9,882 nucleotides of DNA, from the NCBI GenBank assembly GCA_030599445.1, contig JAUVOA010000035.1:1-9882 (forward strand), read 5' to 3'. Position 1 is the stretch's first letter. Each line of letters starts with the position of its first letter. The notes under the pieces are model-generated. The model saw nothing but the letters and a program-made list of their open reading frames with translations, was not told the DNA's origin and made no database searches. Below are positions 1 to 6,248 of this stretch, piece by piece. This DNA comes from Atribacterota bacterium. Lineage in GTDB: Bacteria > Atribacterota > Phoenicimicrobiia > Phoenicimicrobiales > Phoenicimicrobiaceae. The position numbers were made by a program, and so were the translations under genes.

Positions 1-794
1 ATAACAATATCATCGTAATATTTTTTTAATTTATTGTTTATCCTTTGTATGCAGTAATCGATAGTCTCCGGTGCTAAATTGGGAACACCTTTATCCCCGT
101 GAATCATCCCGGAAATATTGTACCGATAACCACCACCCAAAGGAGATAGAACCGGTATGCCAGTATTATCAACTTTATACGGGAGATACTCCTCTTGAGG
201 GGGTGCATTAGTGCGTCGGTTGATAATTTCGAATGAATCTGATTCGGGGATGGTAATGCTCTCCCTGATATGGGCTAAAAGTTCATCGGCTAAAATGACG
301 ACCGGAACCATATATTTTTCCGATAAATTAAAGGCGGTAATGGTTAATTTATATGCTTCTTCAACGCTGGAAGGACAGAGTGCAATTCTTGGGCTTTCTC
401 CGTGAGAACCCCATTTGGTTTGCATGATATCTCCTTGCTGAGGTTTAGTCGCTCCACCTGTACTTGGACCTACCCTTTGTGCATTGTAGATGACAATCGG
501 TATTTCTACCATCGCAGAATAACCTAAGAGTTCTTGCATTAAGCTAAACCCTGGTCCAGAGGTGGCAGTTATAGCTTTTTTACCTGCGGCCGATGCTCCT
601 ATTAATACCCCAATGCTGGCCATTTCATCTTCCATTTGAATAAATCGACCTCCATGAGCAGGTAATTTTCTAGACAATATCTCTATAACCTCAGATGAAG
701 GGGTAATGGGATACCCGGCACAAACTTTCACACCTGCAGCAAGTGCCGCTTCTGCAACTGCCTGATTTCCCTGCATCAATACTTTCTTAGACAT
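1..794 (-). CDS. korA: 2-oxoacid (2-oxoglutarate-type):ferredoxin oxidoreductase, alpha subunit, partial
   Basis: Catalyses, with its beta, gamma and delta partners, CoA-dependent oxidative decarboxylation of a 2-oxoacid (probably 2-oxoglutarate to succinyl-CoA) with reduction of ferredoxin in the cytoplasm. The first 264 residues are visible and the C-terminus lies beyond the left edge; family members are about 350-380 residues. Seen: MSKKVLMQGNQAVAEAAL at the N-terminus, GYPITPSSE at 27-35, QMEDE at 53-57, TSGPGFSLMQE at 78-88 and QRVGPSTGGATKPQQGD at 106-122, the usual order for KorA. The R-x-GPSTG form resembles KorA more than VorB or pyruvate enzymes, but substrate cannot be settled from the alpha subunit alone. 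The ATG at 794 has a strong GGAGG six nt upstream (801-805) and overlaps the korD stop by 8 nt (787-794), so the two are translationally coupled. Beta and gamma subunits are expected further left. Confidence 0.93.
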   Translation of the reverse strand, partial: MSKKVLMQGNQAVAEAALAAGVKVCAGYPITPSSEVIEILSRKLPAHGGRFIQMEDEMASIGVLIGASAAGKKAITATSGPGFSLMQELLGYSAMVEIPIVIYNAQRVGPSTGGATKPQQGDIMQTKWGSHGESPRIALCPSSVEEAYKLTITAFNLSEKYMVPVVILADELLAHIRESITIPESDSFEIINRRTNAPPQEEYLPYKVDNTGIPVLSPLGGGYRYNISGMIHGDKGVPNLAPETIDYCIQRINNKLKKYYDDIV

Positions 795-984
795 TAACTT
801 CCTCCTTTATCTCAATAGCAAAATCAGGGCACCTTAATTCACATAATTTACATTTGCTACATTTTGTTTCATCTTTTACCTCGGGATAACCTTTTTTGTT
901 TTCGCATAAAACTTCTTTAGGACAAAAATCTACACAAATACCACAGGCCTTGCACCATTTTAGGTTAATGTTAATTAGTGACAT
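787..984 (-). CDS. korD: 2[4Fe-4S] ferredoxin-type delta subunit of 2-oxoacid:ferredoxin oxidoreductase
   Basis: A 65-residue electron-transfer subunit that carries electrons from the thiamine/FeS core of the Kor complex to free ferredoxin. Two classical C-x2-C-x2-C-x3-C-P motifs are visible: C11, C14, C17, C21-P22 and C42, C45, C48, C52-P53, enough for two [4Fe-4S] clusters. The size and the position directly before korA match the delta-alpha-beta-gamma order of KOR operons. The ATG at 984 is preceded by a purine-rich AAGGAAGAGAG stretch. The 3' end overlaps korA by 8 nt (ATGTCTAA). A free-standing ferredoxin is the alternative reading, but the overlap with korA makes the subunit role much more likely. 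Confidence 0.92.
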   Translation of the reverse strand: MSLININLKWCKACGICVDFCPKEVLCENKKGYPEVKDETKCSKCKLCELRCPDFAIEIKEEVNV

Positions 985-1352
985 CTTTTCTCTCTTCCTT
1001 TTATTTGATTATTATTTTAATACTTTTTATATTTTTAAAACCTTATCCTCTTAGTACTCCGTTTTCTATTAGCTCTTTACCAAAACTTCTAATTCTCTTT
1101 CTACTATCCAATATTCAATGGCATATACGATAAAATATACCTTCGTTTAATTCATTTTTAAATTCAAAAAACTATATATTATTACAGAGAATTTCAGGAA
1201 TATTATTTTTGAGATTTCCTTCAGAATCTTACTCGTCTTTGAATCGTTCTACTAATGCTTATTTGTTTGAACGATAATTATCCATCAAAAGCAACTTTTT
1301 TATTCCTTATATAAATCGATTTAACTTTATTTAATTTGACTTTAATTTTTCC
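985..1352. other. AT-rich intergenic region before korD
   Basis: A 368-bp gap between the end of the first GntR gene and korD. It should hold the korDA promoter, but I see no convincing -35/-10 pair. The clearest structure is an imperfect inverted repeat at 1120-1141, GGCATAT-N8-ATATACC with one mismatch. It uses TATAC-like half-sites but with a wider spacer than the operators near 2087 and 6258. On the minus strand, short coding-looking stretches in shifting frames (for example ALVERFKDE, then RIRSFGKELIENGVLRG ending in a stop near 1043) could be the tail of a decayed gene. I cannot identify it. No RNA gene or terminator is evident. Confidence 0.45.
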
Positions 1353-2018
1353 TTACTCTAACTCTACATTTTTTAATATATTAATTATTGTATTTTCCAT
1401 ATGTATCTGACTTAATTTATTTGCTTCTTCTGAATCATGTTTTTTTAAAGATTCCATAATTGCTCGATGTTCCTCTAAAGAACACTTTATTCTTTCGGGA
1501 ACGCTAAGTGACATAACTCTATATCTATAAATAAAATTACTTAAATTTTCCCGCACTTTAATGATCCATTTATTTCCACATACATCTAATATCAAATCAT
1601 GAAATTTATCATCTACTTCACAATAAGAGGATAAATGTTTTTTGGTGGCATAAAGACTCATTTGTGTAACAATTTTCTCTAATTTGTCTATTTCCTGGCT
1701 GCTAATCCTTTTAGCGGCGATACTTGCGGCTAATCCTTCTAATGCTCCACGAACTAATAAAACTTCTTTCATGTCTACGAGGGAAACTTTCGAAACAGTC
1801 ATTCTCTTATTTGGAGATGTTTTTACAAGTCCTTCAGCTGTTAATTTTCGTATGGCTTCTCTAATAGGAGTTCTACTTACATGCATTTCTTTAGCAAGTT
1901 TATTTTCTGATAATCTAGAACCTGGCTCTAAAATCCCTCGCACAATTTCTTTTTTTAATACTTGATAAACTTTCTGACTTAGTAACTCGTATCCTTCTAT
2001 CTTTAAAATATCTTTCAC
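1353..2018 (-). CDS. GntR-family transcriptional regulator, FCD subfamily (paralogue 1)
   Basis: A 221-residue DNA-binding regulator, probably sensing an organic acid. The winged-helix GntR domain spans about residues 10-76, with LKKEIVRGILEPGSRL and the recognition-helix signature VSRTPIREAIRKL at 47-59. The C-terminal FCD domain (about 84-216) keeps the acidic/histidine metal ligand pattern D136-x3-H140, H184 and H206; FCD proteins commonly bind a metal there, which helps hold carboxylate ligands. The start is GTG at 2018, chosen because GGAGA lies 7 nt upstream (2026-2030) and because the N-terminus aligns with the paralogue at 5495-6181 (shared ILKIEGYELLSQKVY). The two proteins align without gaps and are identical at roughly half of positions. 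The gene is apparently monocistronic or leads into korDA. Operator-like repeats overlap its promoter, suggesting autoregulation. The ligand is unknown; dicarboxylates or lactate are inferred from neighbours. Confidence 0.93.
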   Translation of the reverse strand: MKDILKIEGYELLSQKVYQVLKKEIVRGILEPGSRLSENKLAKEMHVSRTPIREAIRKLTAEGLVKTSPNKRMTVSKVSLVDMKEVLLVRGALEGLAASIAAKRISSQEIDKLEKIVTQMSLYATKKHLSSYCEVDDKFHDLILDVCGNKWIIKVRENLSNFIYRYRVMSLSVPERIKCSLEEHRAIMESLKKHDSEEANKLSQIHMENTIINILKNVELE

Positions 2019-2050
2019 TTTATTTTCTCCACTAATATTTATGATAATTT

Positions 2051-2066
2051 GGTATACATTATGCAG
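2051..2066. promoter_or_regulatory. Probable secondary operator for FCD GntR regulators
   Basis: The sequence GGTATACATTATGCAG matches the main operator at 2081-2093 at all but one half-site base (GTATA-CAT-TATGC). It starts 29 bp from the equivalent point of that site, close to three helical turns. It lies 33 bp upstream of the GTG start of the first GntR gene, in the likely 5' leader, where a second bound dimer could strengthen repression. Inferred from repeat structure only. Confidence 0.5.
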
Positions 2067-2077
2067 TTTTAATACTT

Positions 2078-2094
2078 ATTGTATACATTATACT
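2078..2094. promoter_or_regulatory. Operator: 17-bp sequence shared by both GntR promoters
   Basis: ATTGTATACATTATACT contains the inverted repeat GTATA-CAT-TATAC (2081-2093). The identical 17 bp occurs at 6249-6265 in front of the other GntR gene. It covers a TATAAT -10 box read on the minus strand (2092 to 2087), so binding there would block RNA polymerase. Short odd-spaced palindromes rich in GTATAC are typical of FCD GntR operators. Which of the two regulators binds is not known. Confidence 0.65.
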
Positions 2095-2113
2095 GTAATT
2101 ACTGGAAAATCAA
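2087..2113 (-). promoter_or_regulatory. Predicted promoter of the first GntR gene
   Basis: Reading the minus strand, TTGATT (2113-2108) is followed after 15 nt by a perfect TATAAT (2092-2087). The spacing is a little short, and the overlapping CTTGAT would give 16. Transcription would begin about 60 nt before the GTG start at 2018. The -10 box lies inside the shared operator, consistent with negative autoregulation. Confidence 0.5.
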
Positions 2114-2138
2114 GCTTTTTTAAAAAATTTTGTGATTC

Positions 2139-2273
2139 TTAATTTATTTTCTCTACTTTGATAGTTAAAAAATACAAAAAAATTTCAAAATAAAATGAGG
2201 AAAAACTATAATAAAGAGGAATTAAAATGGGTGTTGTTTTAATACTTATGGATTTTTTTTGAACTATTTCCAT
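2139..2273 (-). CDS. Possible small hydrophobic protein (speculative 44-codon ORF)
   Basis: An ATG at 2273 is preceded by AGGAGG ten nt upstream and opens a 44-residue frame ending in TAA at 2139-2141. The middle (TPILIPLYYSFSSF and onward) is strongly hydrophobic and long enough for one membrane segment, followed by a short basic tail (TIKVEKIN). The open frame extends upstream to 2342 without a usable start, so this may instead be the end of a decayed gene, or chance in AT-rich DNA where Phe/Ile/Tyr codons are common. I recognise no family. It lies between the larA remnant and the GntR promoter on the same strand. Confidence 0.2.
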   Translation of the reverse strand: MEIVQKKSISIKTTPILIPLYYSFSSFYFEIFLYFLTIKVEKIN

Positions 2274-2383
2274 TAAACCTACGCCTCCTGCTAGAAAGCA
2301 AGGGTGCAGTTTATATAATTTGAAGTATAAGGATCTATTTATTCAAGAACATTACTTGTACATTTAGTTAAGAACTAATGCAA
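2274..2383. other. Short unassigned intergenic stretch
   Basis: Sequence between the larA remnant and the speculative small ORF. Apart from the AGGAGG at 2284-2289 on the minus strand, I see no promoter, hairpin or recognisable coding fragment. Together with 2095-2138 (A/T-rich, T-run on the minus strand) it separates the decayed gene from the GntR control region. Confidence 0.4.
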
Positions 2384-2750
2384 TTACGGTAACACGGTAT
2401 TTCCTAAAGGTAGAATGTAAACTTGAAAATCTTCTCCATATTTTTCTTTAATATAATTTAGAGCTTTAGAAATATTTTACATTTAGATGTAATTCATCTA
2501 ATAAAGGAGGTAAAATTACCTCATAAGGTGTGGGTCTGGTTATATCGTTTACAATGATTAAAATCTTCTTGGCTTTTCTCTGAAAGATTAATTCCCTCAG
2601 AGAAGGGCAACCAATCGGATTTTTTAAAAGATCTTTTAACCTATTTTCCGGATTTAACAGAACTTTTTGTTTTATTAAATTTAGTATTTTTATTATATTT
2701 TTATCTTGTAATACTAATTAAACTTCCTCTTTACCATATTTCAATTTCAT
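2384..2750 (-). pseudogene. larA: Decayed lactate racemase (LarA/DUF2088 family) gene
   Basis: The minus strand from ATG 2750 encodes MKLKYGKEEV, an in-frame TAA at codon 11 (2718-2720), then a continuous frame with KDLLKNPIGCPSLRELI, KKILIIVNDITRPTP and YEVILPPLLDEL before a stop at 2466-2468. This is the conserved N-terminus of nickel-dependent lactate racemases, including the D-x-TRPTP substrate-site motif. Immediately after, in another frame, 2470-2384 encodes KYGEDFQVYILPLGNTVLP and a stop, which resembles a LarA C-terminus. Intact family members are about 420 residues, so some 300 central residues are missing. It therefore carries a nonsense codon and a large internal deletion and cannot make an active enzyme. 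The intact gene would have interconverted D- and L-lactate or a related 2-hydroxyacid. It sits downstream of malic enzyme on the same strand. The N-terminal match is strong; the C-terminal match is weaker. Confidence 0.8.
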
Positions 2751-2855
2751 TTTTTTGCCTCTAGTAAAATAATAATTAATTCTATATTACTATTTTCAAT
2801 ATTTGAACTTTTACAATACTGCAACTATAAAATTATTTTCTATTTGTATTTTATT
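2751..2855. other. Spacer between malic enzyme and the larA remnant
   Basis: About 105 bp of A/T-rich DNA. It holds a short inverted repeat TTCAA-TAT-TTGAA at 2795-2807 and a weak AGAGG ribosome-site remnant just before the larA ATG. No stem followed by a T-run is visible after the mae stop, so a factor-independent terminator for the fum-mae operon is not apparent here. Confidence 0.4.
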
Positions 2856-4031
2856 TTAGATTCTCGCTACACCACTCTCTACAGCCGCCTTGGCCACTGC
2901 CTCTGATTCCCGCTCTACTACCCGGGGGTCAAAGACATCTACGATAACATTATCATCGCTTAATTCATCCTCTGAGATTAAAGAAGCCAGGGCATAGGCC
3001 GCTGCCAATTTCATCTCTTCGTTTATCTGACTGGCTCTCACTTTTAGAGCTCCTTTAAAGATGGCAGGGAAACCGAGACAGTTGTTCACCTGGTTGGGAA
3101 AATCAGATCTGCCGGTGGCAACAATTCTGGCACCTGCAGCTTTGGCTAAATCAGGCATAATCTCAGGGGTGGGGTTGGCCATAGCAAAGACGATAGAATC
3201 AGAAGCCATAGTCTTTACCATCTCCGGTTTTAGGGCTCCTGCTGCTGATAGGCCCAAGAATACATCGGCTCCCACTATAGCATCTGCCAGGGTCCCTTTA
3301 ATTTTATCTTTATTGGTAATTTTTGCCATCTCTTCTTTAACCGAATTCATATTCTCTTTTCTTCCTTTATAGATAGTCCCTTTAGAGTCACAAAGGATGG
3401 CATTCTTTACTCCTGCAGACATGATGAATTTTAATACCGCTATGGCTGAGGCTCCTGCTCCGTTCACTACCACTTTTATCTTGTCTAAATCTTTACCTAC
3501 TACCTTTAAGGCATTAATCAGGCCGGATAAGACTACGATTGCAGTACCGTGTTGGTCATCATGAAATACGGGGATATTAAGTATCTTTTTAAGTCTGTCT
3601 TCTATTTCGAAACAACGGGGTGCACTGATATCTTCCAGGTTGATACCGCCAAAGGAGGGAGCAATTAAAGTGACGGCTTCCACAATTTTATCCGGGTCTT
3701 TAGTAGCCAGACAGATAGGAAAGGCGTCTACTCCGGCAAAGTGTTTAAAGAGGACGGCTTTACCTTCCATTACCGGTAAAGCTGCCTCCGGGCCGATATC
3801 TCCCAGTCCGAGGACAGCGGTACCGTCAGATACGACGGCCACCATGTTACCTTTGGAAGTATACTTGTAGACTTCTGAAGTCTTTTCGTGAATCTCCCTG
3901 CAAGGCTCGGCGACTCCGGGAGTATAGACTACAGCTAAGTCATGCATATTTTTTACTTCGGTCTTACTTATTACTTCGATCTTTCCTCTGTTCTCTTTGT
4001 GTAACTTTAAGGCCTCTTCGTTGATGTTCAT
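2856..4031 (-). CDS. mae: Malic enzyme, short bacterial/archaeal type
   Basis: Oxidatively decarboxylates malate to pyruvate and CO2 with NAD(P)+ and a divalent metal. The 391 residues fit the short malic enzyme class, without the C-terminal phosphotransacetylase domain of long MaeB. Seen: YTPGVAEPCREI with the catalytic tyrosine Y36, GKAVLFK with the general-base lysine K91, metal ligands E133-D134 and D159 in FHDDQHGTAIV (156-166), a Rossmann dinucleotide loop G191-A-G-A-S-A196 followed by D215 at the end of the second strand, and MANPTPEI at 284-291. D215 hints at NAD rather than NADP, but I would not rely on it. The ATG at 4031 has GGGG seven nt upstream (4039-4042). It is the last gene of GntR-fumA-fumB-mae, 39 bp after fumB, so the operon encodes fumarate to malate to pyruvate. 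It appears intact. Confidence 0.95.
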   Translation of the reverse strand: MNINEEALKLHKENRGKIEVISKTEVKNMHDLAVVYTPGVAEPCREIHEKTSEVYKYTSKGNMVAVVSDGTAVLGLGDIGPEAALPVMEGKAVLFKHFAGVDAFPICLATKDPDKIVEAVTLIAPSFGGINLEDISAPRCFEIEDRLKKILNIPVFHDDQHGTAIVVLSGLINALKVVGKDLDKIKVVVNGAGASAIAVLKFIMSAGVKNAILCDSKGTIYKGRKENMNSVKEEMAKITNKDKIKGTLADAIVGADVFLGLSAAGALKPEMVKTMASDSIVFAMANPTPEIMPDLAKAAGARIVATGRSDFPNQVNNCLGFPAIFKGALKVRASQINEEMKLAAAYALASLISEDELSDDNVIVDVFDPRVVERESEAVAKAAVESGVARI

Positions 4032-4048
4032 TTACAATCCCCTTTTTT

Positions 4049-4072
4049 AGCTAAATTTATTTAAATTTAGCT
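4049..4072. repeat. Hairpin-forming inverted repeat between fumB and mae
   Basis: AGCTAAATTTA (4049-4059) and TAAATTTAGCT (4062-4072) are perfect 11-bp inverted arms around a two-base centre. The right arm includes two bases of the fumB TAG stop. On the transcribed (minus) strand the stem is followed by six A's and the mae ribosome site, not a T-run, so it is not a standard terminator. It could stabilise or mark a processing point in the operon mRNA, or be a protein-binding palindrome. Confidence 0.7.
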
Positions 4073-4625
4073 ATTTTCTATATTTTGGTGGTTCTGTTTC
4101 ATATAAATTATTTCCTGCTGAATCTACCACCACTATTGCAGGAAAATCTTCCACATAAAATCGATAAATAGCTTCTGCCCCTAAATCTTCATAAGCTATT
4201 ACTTCAGATTTTTTTACACTTTTGGCAATCAGAGCAGCCGCTCCCCCTACTGCTACAAAATATACCGCTTTATTCTTTTTTATACTATCGATCACTTCTT
4301 TAGAGCGAAACCCTTTGCCAATCATTCCTTTAAGCCCTTTTTCTAACAAAGAAGGCGTATAAGGATCCATGCGATAGGAAGTGGTAGGTCCTACTGAACC
4401 ACAGGAATATCCAGGTTTAGCAGGAGTTGGACCGGCATAAAAAATAATTTTTCCTTTTAGATCTATGGGAAGTTTCTTATTTCTTTTAATTAATTCAAAA
4501 AATTTTTTGTGGGCAGCATCTCTGGCAGCATAAATATATCCGGTTATTTTTACTAAATCTCCGGCTTTTAGTTGGATAATTTTTTTTTCATTTAAAGGAG
4601 TGGTTATTTTTATTACTTCTTTCAT
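4071..4625 (-). CDS. fumB: Class I fumarate hydratase (fumarase/tartrate dehydratase family), beta subunit
   Basis: Forms the two-subunit iron-sulfur fumarase with the product of the preceding gene and interconverts fumarate and L-malate. The 184 residues fit the beta (C-terminal) domain of class I hydro-lyases. Seen: YIYAARDAAH (32-39 region, substrate-contact Arg/Asp/His), FYAGPTPAKPG at about 62-72, GPTTSYRMDPYTP at about 79-90, a glycine-rich VGGAAALIA at about 126-134, and YRFYVEDFPAIVVVDSAG near the C-terminus. I chose the ATG at 4625 because AGGAAG lies seven nt upstream (4633-4638) and the protein then begins at the usual family N-terminus. The in-frame ATG at 4700 would add 25 atypical residues and overlap fumA by 44 nt. 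It lies 31 bp after fumA and 39 bp before mae. L-tartrate dehydratase (TtdB) is the homologous alternative; the malic enzyme neighbour favours fumarase. Confidence 0.93.
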   Translation of the reverse strand: MKEVIKITTPLNEKKIIQLKAGDLVKITGYIYAARDAAHKKFFELIKRNKKLPIDLKGKIIFYAGPTPAKPGYSCGSVGPTTSYRMDPYTPSLLEKGLKGMIGKGFRSKEVIDSIKKNKAVYFVAVGGAAALIAKSVKKSEVIAYEDLGAEAIYRFYVEDFPAIVVVDSAGNNLYETEPPKYRK

Positions 4626-4656
4626 AGATTTACTTCCTGGTTTAAAATATTTATTT

Positions 4657-5502
4657 TTATAATAGTCCCTCTGCATGTCGGGCAGCATGACAACAAACAT
4701 TTACTGCTACCGGTATACCAGCTATATGGGTAGGCAGGTAATCTATGTGCACCGCCAAACTTGAAATATTACCTCCTAAACCCGCAGGGCCAATACCTAA
4801 ATTATTTATCTTAGTTAAAATTTCTTTTTCCAGGGCAGCATATTTTGAGTTTTTATTAGATTGACCAATTTTGCGAATAATTGCTTTTTTGGCTATTACC
4901 ATAGCTTTATCGGCAGTCCCTCCTACTCCTACTCCGATAATGGTTGGAGGGCAAGGGTTAGGACCGGCCTTTTTTACCGTTTCTACCACAAAATCTATAA
5001 TTCCTTTCTTTCCATCAGTTGGTTTTAACATGGCTATAGTACTCATATTTTCACCGCCGAATCCTTTGGGCATCGCTAATAATTTAATCTTATCTCCGGG
5101 GACTATATTAGTATAGATAATCGCTGGAGTATTGGTTTTGGTATTTTTTCTTTCAAAGACCGGGTCATCTACTACTGATTTTCTAAGATATCCTTCTTTG
5201 TAAGCTTCTTTAACTCCCTGGTTTATTGCTTCAGCAAAGTCACCATCTACCAAATGAACTTCCTGACCCACTTCTACAAATACTACTGCTAGTCCGGTAT
5301 CCTGACAGATAGGCACCTCTTCTCTTGAGGCAATCTTATTATTTTCTATAATCATCTGTAAGACATGTTTACCCAAAGGAGAATTCTCCTCTTTTAAAGC
5401 CTTTTCTAATTGTTGCATCAGGTCTGAGTTTATATAAAAATTAGCCTTAAGGAATAGCTCTTTTACTTTATCTTTAATCTGACTGGTTTTAACTTTACGC
5501 AT
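4657..5502 (-). CDS. fumA: Class I fumarate hydratase (fumarase/tartrate dehydratase family), alpha subunit
   Basis: The [4Fe-4S]-bearing subunit of the oxygen-sensitive class I fumarase. The 281 residues are typical for the separate alpha subunit. The three expected cluster cysteines are in their motifs: C66 in EVPICQDTG, C184 in GPNPCPPTIIGVGVGGT and C271 in VNVCCHAARH (C270 is an extra neighbour). Other family marks are VVDDPVFERKNTKTNTP (110-126), KGFGGENMS (146-154) and GIGPAGLGGN (236-245). The ATG at 5502 overlaps the 3' end of the GntR gene by 8 nt (ATGCGTAA). The only ribosome-site-like sequence, AGAGGAAG, lies rather far upstream inside that gene, so translation is probably coupled to the regulator. 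Tartrate dehydratase alpha (TtdA) is the alternative within the family. No damage is seen. Confidence 0.95.
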   Translation of the reverse strand: MRKVKTSQIKDKVKELFLKANFYINSDLMQQLEKALKEENSPLGKHVLQMIIENNKIASREEVPICQDTGLAVVFVEVGQEVHLVDGDFAEAINQGVKEAYKEGYLRKSVVDDPVFERKNTKTNTPAIIYTNIVPGDKIKLLAMPKGFGGENMSTIAMLKPTDGKKGIIDFVVETVKKAGPNPCPPTIIGVGVGGTADKAMVIAKKAIIRKIGQSNKNSKYAALEKEILTKINNLGIGPAGLGGNISSLAVHIDYLPTHIAGIPVAVNVCCHAARHAEGLL

Positions 5503-6181
5503 TTTTATTACTATCTTCCTCTTTTTCCTTATGTGCTAAGATATTTGCTAACACATTTTCAATATGTTTCTGGCTTAATCTATCTGCTTGTTCTGCGTTT
5601 TTTCTTTTTAATTCTTCTACAATTTCTTGATGTTCTTTTAGGGAATATTTGAGTCTTCCCGGGACACTAAGAGATCTAATTCGGTACCTGCGAGCTTGGT
5701 CGCTTAAATTTTTCCGAATCTGAATTAACCGATTATTGCCACAGACATTTAGAATTAATTCGTGAAACTCAGCATCCATTTCGCTAAACGCTAAAACATC
5801 ATCTTTCTTGGTATAATACTCCATTTGTTTTTGATATTTTTCTAATTCCTTAATTTCTTCTTCGCTAATCATTCTAGTTGCTAAGCGAGCAGCTAATCCT
5901 TCCAAAACACCACGAATTTGCAAAACCTCTTGAACATCCTCAACGGAAGCATTGCTAACTACTACCGCTTGATTGGGATTCATCTTAACAAACCCTTCAG
6001 CAGCCAATTCCTTTAAGGCTTCCCTTACTGGAGTCCGACTCACCCCCATCTGCTCAGCAATTTTTCCTTCTAATAGCTTAGTTCCCGGTTTTAATGATCC
6101 TTTTATAATTTCTGTTTTTAATGCCCGGTAAACTTTTTGGCTTAATAGTTCGTATCCTTCTATCTTTAAAATATTTTCCAT
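5495..6181 (-). CDS. GntR-family transcriptional regulator, FCD subfamily (paralogue 2)
   Basis: A 228-residue regulator and first gene of the fumA-fumB-mae operon, so its likely targets are its own operon and possibly its paralogue's promoter. The GntR winged helix covers about residues 10-75, with VSRTPVREALKEL as recognition helix, nearly the same as in the paralogue at 1353-2018. The FCD domain keeps the D136-x3-H140, H184, H206 metal ligand pattern (numbering from the ATG). I start at ATG 6181 rather than the in-frame TTG at 6187 because the protein then aligns residue for residue with the paralogue (MENILKIEGY against MKDILKIEGY), and GAGAGA lies about eight nt upstream. The C-terminal tail is longer, charged and Lys/Glu-rich, and its last codons overlap fumA by 8 nt. 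A dicarboxylate such as malate or fumarate is the natural guess for its ligand. Confidence 0.93.
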   Translation of the reverse strand: MENILKIEGYELLSQKVYRALKTEIIKGSLKPGTKLLEGKIAEQMGVSRTPVREALKELAAEGFVKMNPNQAVVVSNASVEDVQEVLQIRGVLEGLAARLATRMISEEEIKELEKYQKQMEYYTKKDDVLAFSEMDAEFHELILNVCGNNRLIQIRKNLSDQARRYRIRSLSVPGRLKYSLKEHQEIVEELKRKNAEQADRLSQKHIENVLANILAHKEKEEDSNKNA

Positions 6182-6248
6182 TCTCAATGTCTCTCTATCC
6201 TAAAGTTTAATCTATTTCATATTTTGTAATTTAGATTTAAGATGGATA

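Noticed and set aside
211..405. Plus-strand open frame at 211-405 and similar ones at 1684-1965, 3061-3372, 3640-3870, 4871-5116, 7290-7514, 7616-7876 and 9550-9756
   Set aside because: All are antisense shadows of well-supported minus-strand genes.
2228..2263. Plus-strand 11-codon ORF with an AGAGGA ribosome-like site
   Set aside because: Too short, against the direction of all genes here, and no supporting context.
4626..4700. Longer fumB starting at ATG 4700
   Set aside because: It would overlap fumA by 44 nt and add 25 atypical residues; ATG 4625 has a clear AGGAAG and the normal family N-terminus.
4712..4719. GGTATACC palindrome in fumA, and AAGTATACTT at 3857-3866 in mae, as further GntR operators
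   Set aside because: Both lie inside coding sequence and lack the GTATA-N3-TATAC arrangement of the promoter sites.
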